A stretch of 64,000 bases of DNA from Paracoccaceae bacterium (GTDB lineage Bacteria > Pseudomonadota > Alphaproteobacteria > Rhodobacterales > Rhodobacteraceae), in NCBI GenBank assembly GCA_020446815.1, contig JAGRDY010000026.1:1-64000 (forward strand). Direction: 5' to 3'. Below are positions 31,015 to 38,963 of the stretch, piece after piece; the stretch's first letter is position 1, and each line of letters opens with the position of its first letter. The position numbers and the translations under genes are program-made. The notes under the pieces were generated by a model that saw nothing but the letters and a program-made list of their open reading frames with translations, was not told where the DNA came from and ran no database searches.

Positions 31015-31914
31015 ATGTCAATTCTGATCAACAAAGACACCCGCATCATCGTTCAGGGCCTGACCGGCAAGACCGGCACCTTTCATACCGAACAGGCGCT
31101 GGCCTATCACGGCACCAAGATGGTCGCCGGAACCCACCCCAAGAAGGGCGGCACCGATTGGATCGGATCAAACGGCGAAACGTTGCCGATCTTCGCCAGC
31201 GTGGCCGAGGCGAAGGCCGCCACCGGCGCCACCGCCAGCGTCATCTATGTGCCCCCCGCAGGCGCGGCGGCGGCCATCGAAGAGGCGATCGACGCCGGCA
31301 TCGACCTGATCACCTGCATCACCGAGGGCGTTCCGGTCCTCGACATGGTGCGGGTCAAGGAAAAACTTGACGCTTCTCCCTGCCGACTTGTCGGCCCCAA
31401 CTGCCCCGGCCTGATGACCCCCGATGAATGCAAGATCGGCATCATGCCGGGGGCCATTTTCAAGAAGGGCTCGGTCGGGGTGCTGTCGCGTTCGGGAACG
31501 CTCACCTATGAGGCAGTCCTGCAGACCACCGTGGCGGGGCTGGGCCAGACCACGGCGGTCGGCATCGGCGGCGATCCGGTCAAGGGCACCGAATTCATCG
31601 ACGTGCTGGAACTGTTCCTCGCCGACCCCGAAACCCATTCGATCATCATGATCGGCGAAATCGGCGGCTCGGCCGAAGAAGACGCCGCCCAGTTCCTGAT
31701 CGACGAGGCAAGGCGCGGCCGCAAGAAACCCACCGTCGGCTTCATCGCCGGGCGCACCGCGCCGCCGGGCCGCACGATGGGCCACGCGGGCGCGGTCATC
31801 TCGGGCGGCAAGGGCGGCGCGGAAGACAAGATCGAGGCTCTGCGCTCCGCCGGCATCCGCGTATCGCCCTCGCCGGCAAAGCTCGGGGAAACGCTCGTCG
31901 ATCTGCTGAAATAG
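31015..31914 (+). CDS. sucD: Succinate-CoA ligase (ADP-forming) alpha subunit
   Basis: The 299-residue protein has the CoA-binding Rossmann domain ([19 protein letters not shown], 12-30), [13 protein letters not shown], the [10 protein letters not shown] loop, and the phosphorylated histidine H257 in [14 protein letters not shown]. Length is normal. It begins four bases after sucC and forms the usual two-gene unit. After it come 212 bases with a dyad at 31966-31995 and then the PanE-like gene. Confidence 0.94.
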   Translation: MSILINKDTRIIVQGLTGKTGTFHTEQALAYHGTKMVAGTHPKKGGTDWIGSNGETLPIFASVAEAKAATGATASVIYVPPAGAAAAIEEAIDAGIDLITCITEGVPVLDMVRVKEKLDASPCRLVGPNCPGLMTPDECKIGIMPGAIFKKGSVGVLSRSGTLTYEAVLQTTVAGLGQTTAVGIGGDPVKGTEFIDVLELFLADPETHSIIMIGEIGGSAEEDAAQFLIDEARRGRKKPTVGFIAGRTAPPGRTMGHAGAVISGGKGGAEDKIEALRSAGIRVSPSPAKLGETLVDLLK

Positions 31915-31965
31915 CGCGCTTCGGCTGGCTGGGCGGCGCACAAGCAGGCGCGCAAACCCTCAAAA

Positions 31966-31995
31966 ACCGCAATCAGCGTCAATTCTGATTGCGGT
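31966..31995. terminator. Dyad downstream of sucD
   Basis: ACCGCAATCAG (31966-31976) and CTGATTGCGGT (31985-31995) form a perfect 11-bp stem with an 8-base loop. Five A precede the stem and no T-run follows, so it would work as an intrinsic terminator mainly for leftward RNA. For sucCD it may instead stabilise the 3' end. Confidence 0.45.
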
Positions 31996-32126
31996 GACAC
32001 CGCCAATCGCATTAGGCATCAACGAAGTTTGTTCAAGACCCGCTTGCCGCGCCCCGGCCGGGGCCCGAGACCCGGAGACTATCGTCCCCTTGATGGGCCA
32101 TTTTCATCGTAAGAAGGAGCTGACTC

Positions 32127-33179
32127 ATGCCTTACAATATCCTTATCCTCGGGGCCTCATACGGTTCCCTGCTGGGCACCAAGCTGATCGCGGCGGGGCA
32201 TGATGTGACCCTTGTCTGCCGCGCGCAGACCGCGGCGCTGATCAATGCCGAAGGCACCGAGGTACGCATCAAGCTGCGCGACGAAGATACCCATCGCAGC
32301 TTTTTCTCCTCCGATCTGAAGGGAACGGTCGATGCCGTCACACCCGAAGACGCGGTGCCGGAAAACTACGATCTTGTCTGCCTCGCCATGCAGGAACCGC
32401 AGTATTCGCATCCCGCTCTGGCGGATCTGCTTTCACGCATAGCCAGGGCGAAAATTCCCTGCATGTCGATCATGAACATGCCGCCCCTGCCCTATCTCAA
32501 ACGGATTCCGGGGCTTGATTGCGCGCAACTCGGCAGCGCCTTTCTTGATGCCTCGATCTGGGAACGGTTCGATCCGCGGCTGATGACACTCTGCTCGCCC
32601 GATCCGCAGGCCTTCCGCCCGCCCGAAGAAAAGGCCAACGTGCTGCATGTCGGCCTGCCTACCAACTTCAAGGTGTCCAAGTTTCACGACGCGGCATCGG
32701 ATGCCATACTGGCCGGCCTGGCGGCCGACATCGACGGCTACCGGATCAATGGCAAGGATGTGCCGGTCAAGCTGCGCGTCTACGATTCGCTTTATGTTCC
32801 CTTCGCGAAATGGGCCATGCTGGCCACCGGCAATTACCGCTGCATCACCGCGCAGGGCCCCCGGTCAATCAAGGATGCGGTCCACGCGGACCTGGACAAA
32901 TCCAGGGAAATCTATGGTTTCGTCAACGACGTCGTGGTGAAACTCGGCGCCGATCCCGATGATCTCGTGCCTTTCGAGAAATACGCCAAGGCCGCGCTCG
33001 GACTGCTCAAGCCGTCGTCGGCGGCGCGCGCGGTGTTTTCCGGCGCCACCAACATCGAGCGGGTCGACCGGGTGATTGATCTGACCGCCAGGGCGCTGGG
33101 CATGTCCCACCCCGACATCGCGCGCGGTGTGGCGATTGTCGATGACAAGCTCGACGAAAACCGGCAGGCCGCCGGTTGA
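32127..33179 (+). CDS. Ketopantoate reductase-like (PanE/ApbA) NAD(P)-dependent protein
   Basis: The 350-residue protein starts with a Rossmann fold resembling PanE (ILILGASYGSLLGTKLIAAGHDVTLVCR), and the middle shows YVPFAKWAMLATGNYRCITA, the place where PanE carries its catalytic lysine and asparagine. Between them the sequence is unlike classical PanE, for example CMSIMNMPPLPYLKRI. It is longer than ketopantoate reductase (about 300). The substrate is unknown; a 2-oxoacid reductase is a reasonable guess. AAGGAG lies eight bases before the ATG. It follows sucD by 212 bases and ends just before tRNA-Val, which is on the opposite strand. Confidence 0.6.
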   Translation: MPYNILILGASYGSLLGTKLIAAGHDVTLVCRAQTAALINAEGTEVRIKLRDEDTHRSFFSSDLKGTVDAVTPEDAVPENYDLVCLAMQEPQYSHPALADLLSRIARAKIPCMSIMNMPPLPYLKRIPGLDCAQLGSAFLDASIWERFDPRLMTLCSPDPQAFRPPEEKANVLHVGLPTNFKVSKFHDAASDAILAGLAADIDGYRINGKDVPVKLRVYDSLYVPFAKWAMLATGNYRCITAQGPRSIKDAVHADLDKSREIYGFVNDVVVKLGADPDDLVPFEKYAKAALGLLKPSSAARAVFSGATNIERVDRVIDLTARALGMSHPDIARGVAIVDDKLDENRQAAG

Positions 33180-33211
33180 CGTTCATCCATCCGCTCGGGG
33201 GCCGGCAAAAA

Positions 33212-33286
33212 TGGTGGGTGATAAGGGATTTGAACCCCTGACATCTTCGATGTGAACGAAGCGCTCTACCACTGAGCTAATCACCC
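33212..33286 (-). tRNA. tRNA-Val (anticodon CAC)
   Basis: The 75-base sequence folds fully: acceptor GGGTGAT/ATCACCC, D arm GCTC...GAGC, anticodon stem CTTCG/CGAAG with loop TTCACAT (anticodon CAC, reads GTG), T arm with TTCAAAT, and encoded CCA. It lies 19 bases downstream of the HU-like gene on the same strand. Confidence 0.95.
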
Positions 33287-33305
33287 GTCGGCGCGGTTCC
33301 TAACG

Positions 33306-33821
33306 CTATTGGGTGGTCTCTGCAATAGGCACATCGGCCTGGTCGCCCGCCGCGCCGCCGCTTTCGCCGCCGCTCTCGGCGTTTCTGCGCAGGCGCACCA
33401 CCAGCATCTCACCTGTGGCAAGATCCTTGTGGCGGTTCACCTTGGCGCGGCCCAAAGGCGGCAATGCCAGAGCTTCGCCCGACGCGAGCGCGTCGCCCAG
33501 AACCTGCAAGGTCGCCTCCACTATGGATTTCACGTCGCGTTTCTTGGCACCCGAAACCGTGACGACCCGCTCGAAAAGCTCTTTCTTGCGCAAGACGGGC
33601 TGGGCGTCGGCACCCGGAGCGGTTTTCTGCCCCCCGCCCTGGGCAACAGAATCATCGGCGGCAGCGGTGCTGACGGTGTCGATGGCGGTGTCGATGGCGG
33701 TGGCGGTGGCGGTGCTGACGGGGAGGCCCGCCCGCGCCTCGCCGCTCGGCGCCGGTGCCTTCGCCTTCGCCTTCGCACGCGTGGTTTTCTTGCTGGTGCT
33801 CGTGGTCTTGTTGGTTGCCAT
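33306..33821 (-). CDS. HU-family DNA-binding protein with Ala/Thr/Lys-rich N-terminal tail
   Basis: The 171-residue protein has a disordered tail of about 75 residues, Lys/Ala-rich at first (TTRAKAKAKAPAPSG) and then Thr/Ala-rich with short repeats (TATATAIDTAIDT). An HU-like fold follows: VLRKKELFERVVTVSGAKKRDVKSIVEATLQVLGDAL, then LPPLGRAKVNRHKD in place of the canonical GFGTF-x-R arm, and GEMLVVRLRR. It likely packs or bends DNA, though the arm is atypical. The repeats in the tail (GGTGTCGATGGC-type) mark it as variable. The ATG at 33821 is eight bases after GGGG; the ATG at 33827 is too close. Confidence 0.75.
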   Translation of the reverse strand: MATNKTTSTSKKTTRAKAKAKAPAPSGEARAGLPVSTATATAIDTAIDTVSTAAADDSVAQGGGQKTAPGADAQPVLRKKELFERVVTVSGAKKRDVKSIVEATLQVLGDALASGEALALPPLGRAKVNRHKDLATGEMLVVRLRRNAESGGESGGAAGDQADVPIAETTQ

Positions 33822-34105
33822 TGTCATTACCCCGGTTGGTTGAATCGTTATTGGACACTATAGCGGGTTTATCAGCAAGCCGCCAAGAAACGGCCGATTT
33901 CCCTCCGGCATCCGAATCGGCAGCGCCCCGACGGGCCGCGAACCCCGCCCGGCTGCGGCCTTGCGCGAAATGCCGGGGGTTTCCGGCGCGCCTCGGGCGG
34001 CGCGCATCTTTCATCGGGTTGTCGATTGGCCAAGGCCATTGCCTCTGGCGAAGGGCCAATCTATGCCAGAGCAAAGGCCACCTAGGCGCAATTTCCAGGC
34101 ATCCA

Positions 34106-34993
34106 ATGACACGCCATCCCCTGTTCGGTCTCGCCCTGGCGGTTTTCGGAACACTGGTGCTGTCGCCCGATACGCTTTTCATGCGCTGGTCGGCAATGAG
34201 CGGGTTTCAGATGCTGGCCTGGCGCGGCCTGTCGATGGGCGGCATCCTCTTGGCGTTCTGGCTGCTTGCCGGGGCGCCCGGACGCGCCGCGTTGATCGGT
34301 CCGGCGGGCCTGACGATCATCCTTTGCCATACGATCAACGCCACGCTCTTTTCGCTGGGCATCGCCATCGCCCCGGTGCCGGTGGTGCTGTTCGCGGTCG
34401 CCGTCTCGCCGATATTCGCGGCGATCTTCGGGCGGGTCCTGCTGGGCGAAGTCGCGGGGCGCGCCACATGGATCGCCACCGCGGCGGTCCTGACGGGCAT
34501 CTTCATCGCCATCCTGGGGCGCGACACGGGCGATATCGCCCTTGACGCCAATGCCGTTCTCGGCGCGCTCGCCGGGCTTGGCGTGGCGGCTGCGCTGGCG
34601 CTGACCTTCGTGATCCTGCGCAAGCACCGGGCCATCCCGATCTTTCCGGTCATCGGCTCGGGGTCGTTTCTGGCCGGGCTGGCCGGGATGATCCTGATCG
34701 GCGGGCCGGTGGCAATGACAGAGGGCAATTACTGGCCCATCGCGCTGGCCGGTCTGGTCATTCTGCCGGTATCCTTCCTGGCGCTGACCTTCGCGTCGCG
34801 CTACACCTCGGCGACGAATGTCAGCCTGATCATGCTGGTGGAAACCGTCATCGGCCCGATCTGGGTCTGGGCCTATGCGGATGAACCCTTGACCCTGCCG
34901 ATGCTGGTCGGCGGGGGCATCGTGGTCGGCAGTCTGGCGATCTACCTGTTGACAAGCGCACGCGCGATCCCCCGCCATCGCCCGCAGCCATGA
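34106..34993 (+). CDS. EamA/DMT family transporter
   Basis: The 295-residue protein has about ten hydrophobic spans in two EamA repeats, beginning FGLALAVFGTLVLSPDTLFMRWSAMSGFQMLAWRGLSMGG and FLALTFASRYTSATNVSLIMLVETVIGPIWVW. DMT proteins export amino acids, nucleobases or other metabolites; the substrate cannot be told. The frame is open far upstream, but the ATG at 34106 gives the usual N-terminus. The 33822-34105 region holds its promoter and that of the HU-like gene; no clear hexamers. A good bidirectional terminator follows. Confidence 0.85.
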   Translation: MTRHPLFGLALAVFGTLVLSPDTLFMRWSAMSGFQMLAWRGLSMGGILLAFWLLAGAPGRAALIGPAGLTIILCHTINATLFSLGIAIAPVPVVLFAVAVSPIFAAIFGRVLLGEVAGRATWIATAAVLTGIFIAILGRDTGDIALDANAVLGALAGLGVAAALALTFVILRKHRAIPIFPVIGSGSFLAGLAGMILIGGPVAMTEGNYWPIALAGLVILPVSFLALTFASRYTSATNVSLIMLVETVIGPIWVWAYADEPLTLPMLVGGGIVVGSLAIYLLTSARAIPRHRPQP

Positions 34994-35017
34994 AAAAAGG
35001 CGCCCCGCCGGGCGCCT
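34994..35017. terminator. Bidirectional intrinsic terminator
   Basis: AAAGGCGCCC (34994-35003) and GGGCGCCTTT (35008-35017) form a 10-bp stem with a four-base loop, with A-run before and T-run after, between convergent EamA and degP genes. Confidence 0.85.
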
Positions 35018-35053
35018 TTCTACCGTTTTCTGTCTTGAAGGGCGCGGCCCGCC

Positions 35054-36517
35054 TCACTCGACCGACAGCGCCACGAACCGCGGATCGCCGCCGCGCCGGA
35101 TCAGCAACAGAAGCGATTTGCGCCCCGCGTCCCTGGCCTCGGAAATCCGTGAACTCAGATCGCTGATCGACGCGACCTTCTGCTGTCCGGCCTCGGTGAT
35201 GACATCGCCCGCACGCAGACCTTTTTCAAAGGCTTCGCTCGACTCGTCAATGTCGGAAATCACCAGACCGTCGCTGCCCGCCGGCACGCCCAGCTCGCTG
35301 CGGTTTTCGTCGGTCAGCGCGCCCAGCTTCATGCCCAGCAACTCGCTCGGCACCGGCTCGGTCGAGGTGATCGAGGCCGGCACGGCCGTTGCCTCGGCCT
35401 CTTCGCGGTGGCCCAGCGTGACCAGCAGCGTCTCGCTCTTGCCATCGCGCAGCACCACCACGCGCACCGCCTTGCCGATCTCGGCATCGGCCACCCGGCG
35501 CACCAGATCGCGCGTATCCTTCACCGTGGCACCATCGAACGAGGTGATCACATCACCCGCCTTGATGCCCGCATCCCTGGCCGGGCCCTCGGGCACATCC
35601 GCCACCATCGCGCCTGCCGCATCGCTAAGCCCCATCGCCGCCGCCATATCCGGGGTTATGTCCTGGATCTTGACGCCAAGCCAGCCGCGGCGGGTTTCGC
35701 CATAGTCGCGAAGCTGATTGACAACCTTCGAAACGACATTCGACGCCATCGAAAACCCGATGCCGATGGAACCGCCATTGGGCGACAGGATCGAGGTATT
35801 CACGCCGACGACCTCGCCGTCCATGTTGAACAGCGGCCCGCCGGAATTGCCCCGGTTGATCGCCGCGTCGGTCTGGATGAAATCGTCATAATTGCCGTAA
35901 AGCTCGCGGTTGCGCGCCGAAACGATGCCCGCCGATACCGAAAAGCCCTGCCCGAGAGGGTTGCCCATCGCCATGACCCAGTCGCCGACCCGCATCAGAT
36001 CGCTGTTGCCGAAGCTGACAAAGGGCAGCGGCGTATCGCTTTGCACCTTCAGAAGCGCGATATCGGTCTTGCTGTCGGTGCCGACAAGTTTCGCATCCAG
36101 CTTCTTGCCGGAAAAGAACTCGATGGAGATTTCATCGGCGCCTTCGATGACGTGGTTGTTGGTGACGATATAGCCATCCTCGGAAATCACGAAGCCCGAG
36201 CCGAGCGCGTTGGAGCGCTGCGGCCTGCCCCCGTCGGGGCTGCCAAAATCACGGAAAAAATCCTGAAAGGGCGAGCCGTCAGGAAAAACCGGCCCCGACC
36301 CTGTCGGGGCTGCGACAACCGTGGTCGTGGTGATATTGACCACCGCCGGGCTGACCTTCTCGGCCAGATCGGCGAAACTTTCGGGCGCGGCGCGCGCCTC
36401 TGCCTGAACGGCCTGCGCGGCGGCCAGGGCCATCGCCAGCAGAATAACCCACATCATTCGCAACACAGCCCCGGGCTGCGTCAATTCGGCCTGAAGAATC
36501 CTGATCTGCGATCTCAC
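35054..36517 (-). CDS. DegP/DegQ family periplasmic serine protease
   Basis: The 487-residue protease starts with a signal anchor (MMWVILLAMALAAAQAVQAEA, about 21-42). The trypsin-like domain carries the triad in TNNHVI (His), TDIALLKV (Asp) and RGNSGGPLF (Ser), then two PDZ domains (RRGWLGVKIQDIT and LGMKLGALTDEN regions). It degrades or refolds envelope proteins. A GTG at 36517 has AAGGAG seven bases upstream and is preferred; the ATG at 36538 lacks one. It closes the hflK-hflC-DUF2065 group, 152 bases after DUF2065, and may be made with those quality-control genes. Confidence 0.93.
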   Translation of the reverse strand: MRSQIRILQAELTQPGAVLRMMWVILLAMALAAAQAVQAEARAAPESFADLAEKVSPAVVNITTTTVVAAPTGSGPVFPDGSPFQDFFRDFGSPDGGRPQRSNALGSGFVISEDGYIVTNNHVIEGADEISIEFFSGKKLDAKLVGTDSKTDIALLKVQSDTPLPFVSFGNSDLMRVGDWVMAMGNPLGQGFSVSAGIVSARNRELYGNYDDFIQTDAAINRGNSGGPLFNMDGEVVGVNTSILSPNGGSIGIGFSMASNVVSKVVNQLRDYGETRRGWLGVKIQDITPDMAAAMGLSDAAGAMVADVPEGPARDAGIKAGDVITSFDGATVKDTRDLVRRVADAEIGKAVRVVVLRDGKSETLLVTLGHREEAEATAVPASITSTEPVPSELLGMKLGALTDENRSELGVPAGSDGLVISDIDESSEAFEKGLRAGDVITEAGQQKVASISDLSSRISEARDAGRKSLLLLIRRGGDPRFVALSVE

Positions 36518-36669
36518 TCCGAAACTCCTTTTTTTCATTGCATTCACGGCACCGCGGCCGCTTCTTCACGGCGGCATCATCCAGCCAGGTGCAGCAGGGC
36601 GCAAATCAAAGCCCGTCGCATTGCGTAAACTCGATGTGATCGTAACGCCCCATTGTCGCAAAAAACACG

Positions 36670-36873
36670 TCACCCGGCCAGCCCCTGGCCAAGCCAGACA
36701 AGCGCCAGCCCCAGCGACAGCCCCCCCAGCCCGAGATTGCGGCGCGTTTCCACCGGCATCTCGCGCAACAGATCCAGCAGCTTGTCGATACGCGAAGGGG
36801 CCAGTGCAAGCACCAGCCCCTCCAGCGACAAAACCAGTCCGATAGCCAGCAACAGCATCGACAGGAACGCCAT
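36670..36873 (-). CDS. DUF2065 small membrane protein
   Basis: The 67-residue protein has two hydrophobic spans (residues about 3-22 and 49-66) separated by PSRIDKLLDLLREMPVETRRN. This is the DUF2065/YjeT pattern. The gene begins three bases after hflC and is commonly found right there. Function is unknown; the position suggests a role with the HflKC complex in the inner membrane. Confidence 0.85.
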   Translation of the reverse strand: MAFLSMLLLAIGLVLSLEGLVLALAPSRIDKLLDLLREMPVETRRNLGLGGLSLGLALVWLGQGLAG

Positions 36874-36876
36874 GAA

Positions 36877-37746
36877 TCAAGGTTTCTCCGCCGATTTCAG
36901 ATAATCGAAGAATTCGCTGTCGGGGGCCATGACCATGGTCGAATTGCCCCCCTGCAAGGCGGCCCGATACGCCGCGAGCGAACGGTAGAAGTCAAAGAAC
37001 TCCGGGTCGGCGCCATAGGCTGCGGCAAAGATGGCGTTGCGTTTGGCGTCCGCCTCGCCGCGAATGATGTCGGCTTGCCGCTGGGCGTCGGAGACAAGCT
37101 CCACCTTGGTGCGGTCGGCCAGCGCCCGCACCCTTTGGGCCGCCTCGTTGCCGCGCGCCACTTCGTCGGCGGCCTCGCGTTCGCGTTCGGCGCGCATCCG
37201 GGCGAATGTGGCGTCAAGGTTCTGTTCGGGCAGATCGGTGCGCATCAGCCGCACGTCGATGATCTCGACCCCCAGCGCGGTTGCCTCGCCACGCGCGGCA
37301 TCGCGAATCCTGAGGGCAAGATTGGCGCGGTCCGCCGACAGGATTTCCGAGGACGTGACCGACCCGAGCACTTCGCGGATCTGGGCATTCAGGATGGTGT
37401 CGATCCGGCTCTCGGCGAAATTGACGCCCCCCGCGCCGGTGGCCTTGCGGAACTGCCGCACATCCGCGATGCGGTACCGCGCAAAGGCGTCGACAACCAG
37501 ACGGCGGTCATCGAGCGGCGTGATCTCCAGCGGCTGGATATCGCGCCCGAGGATCCGGTCGTCATAGCGCACGACCTCCTGAATCAGCGGTATCTTGAAA
37601 TAGAGGCCGGGATTTTCCTCGACGGCCTTGATCTGGCCGAATTGCAGAACCAGCGCCTTTTCGCGCTCGTCCACGATGAAGATCGACGACAGGGCGCCGG
37701 CAACCGCCAGCACGACGATCGGCAATATGAGAGTGGTACGGTTCAT
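36877..37746 (-). CDS. hflC: FtsH modulator HflC
   Basis: HflC with HflK forms a cage-like SPFH/stomatin assembly around the FtsH protease in the inner membrane. The 289-residue protein has one N-terminal span (TLILPIVVLAVAGALSSIFIVD), then the SPFH domain (ALVLQFGQIKAVEENPGLYFKIPLIQEVVRYDDRIL) and a long helical region (MRAEREREAADEVARGNEAAQRVRA). The start ATG shares its A with the hflK stop (TGATG). The length is in the normal range. Confidence 0.95.
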   Translation of the reverse strand: MNRTTLILPIVVLAVAGALSSIFIVDEREKALVLQFGQIKAVEENPGLYFKIPLIQEVVRYDDRILGRDIQPLEITPLDDRRLVVDAFARYRIADVRQFRKATGAGGVNFAESRIDTILNAQIREVLGSVTSSEILSADRANLALRIRDAARGEATALGVEIIDVRLMRTDLPEQNLDATFARMRAEREREAADEVARGNEAAQRVRALADRTKVELVSDAQRQADIIRGEADAKRNAIFAAAYGADPEFFDFYRSLAAYRAALQGGNSTMVMAPDSEFFDYLKSAEKP

Positions 37747-38894
37747 CAGTTGCCTCCCCCGGCGGCCTCGGGCGCGGCCGGCTTGCGCCGCCCCAGCTCG
37801 TTCAACGGCAGATAGGGCACAACACCCTGTGCGTTCTGGTTTTCATCCAGGATCACCTTGTCGACCCTGCCCAGAACCATTTCCATGGTTTCCAGATAAA
37901 GCCGCTTGCGCGTCACTTCCGGCGCCTTGGCATATTCGGCCAGCACCGCCGAAAACCGGCTGGCTTCGCCTTCGGCCTGATTGACCACCTGGGCGCGATA
38001 ACCTTCGGCCTCTTCGAGAATTTGCGCGGCAGCGCCGCGCGCACCCGCCAGCACCGTGTTGGAATAGGCGTCGGCCTCCTTTTGTAGGCGGTCGCGCTGC
38101 TGTTCGGCCGATTGCACGTTCTTGAAGGCGTCGATCACCTCGCGCGGCGGATCGGCGCGGTTGAAGTTGACGCGCACCACGTTCAGCCCCGAATCGTAGC
38201 TGTCGAGGGTTGCCTGGATCAACGCTTTCAGCCGTTCGGCAATCACCCCCCGGTCGCGGTTGAGGATCGGCGCCAGTTGCGACTGGGCGATGATCTCGCG
38301 CATGGAAGATTCGGCAACCGCCGAAATCGTCAATTGCGGATCGCGCAGGTTGAACAGGAACTTCTTGGCGTCATTGATGTTCCAGACCACCTGAAAGTCG
38401 ATATCGACGATGTTTTCATCGCCGGTCAGCATCAGCCCGTTGTCGGCCGAACTGCCGCGCCCGACACCGATATCCTCGATACGCTCAGGTGTCACCGGGA
38501 TGACATAGGCCATCACGAAGGGCCAGGGCGCGAAATTCAGCCCCGGCTCGCCAATCGCGTAGAACTTGCCCAGGAAAAGCTCGACCGACTGTTCTTCGGG
38601 TTTGATCGTGTAAAACGACTGAAACGCCCAGACGGCGATCGCCGCCAGAACCCCCAGACCGATCGTGCCCCGCGTCAGGCGCGGGCCTGACGGGCCGCCG
38701 GGCCTGCCGCCATTCATGCCGCCGCGATTGCCGCGCCCGCCCATCAGCACGCGAAGCTGTTCGGTGCCCTTTTTCATGATTTCTTCGATCTCGGGGATGT
38801 GCGGGCCCTCGCCAGGCCTGCGGCCGCCTCGTGGCTTGTCGTCATCATCTCCGCCGCCGGATCCGCCGCCCCATGGGCCTCCGCTGCCTGCCAT
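37746..38894 (-). CDS. hflK: FtsH modulator HflK
   Basis: HflK is the partner of HflC. The 382-residue protein begins with a glycine-rich cytoplasmic tail (MAGSGGPWGGGSGGGDDDDKPRGG), a span (TIGLGVLAAIAVWAFQSFYTI, about 78-98), and the SPFH domain (EQSVELFLGKFYAIGEPGLNF). A coiled-coil region with RDRLQKEADAYSNTVL follows. It is the first gene of hflK-hflC-DUF2065-degP, 69 bases after gor on the same strand. Confidence 0.95.
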   Translation of the reverse strand: MAGSGGPWGGGSGGGDDDDKPRGGRRPGEGPHIPEIEEIMKKGTEQLRVLMGGRGNRGGMNGGRPGGPSGPRLTRGTIGLGVLAAIAVWAFQSFYTIKPEEQSVELFLGKFYAIGEPGLNFAPWPFVMAYVIPVTPERIEDIGVGRGSSADNGLMLTGDENIVDIDFQVVWNINDAKKFLFNLRDPQLTISAVAESSMREIIAQSQLAPILNRDRGVIAERLKALIQATLDSYDSGLNVVRVNFNRADPPREVIDAFKNVQSAEQQRDRLQKEADAYSNTVLAGARGAAAQILEEAEGYRAQVVNQAEGEASRFSAVLAEYAKAPEVTRKRLYLETMEMVLGRVDKVILDENQNAQGVVPYLPLNELGRRKPAAPEAAGGGN

Positions 38895-38963
38895 CAGGTA
38901 AGTTCCCTCTGTTTTCTCGCCGTCACGACCTTATCCTTTCAACTGGGCATTGACACCCATAAA

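Noticed and set aside
29817-31914. Malate-CoA ligase (MtkAB) instead of SucCD.
   Set aside because: The [16 protein letters not shown] block and the SucD loops match succinate-CoA ligase; no serine-cycle genes are nearby.
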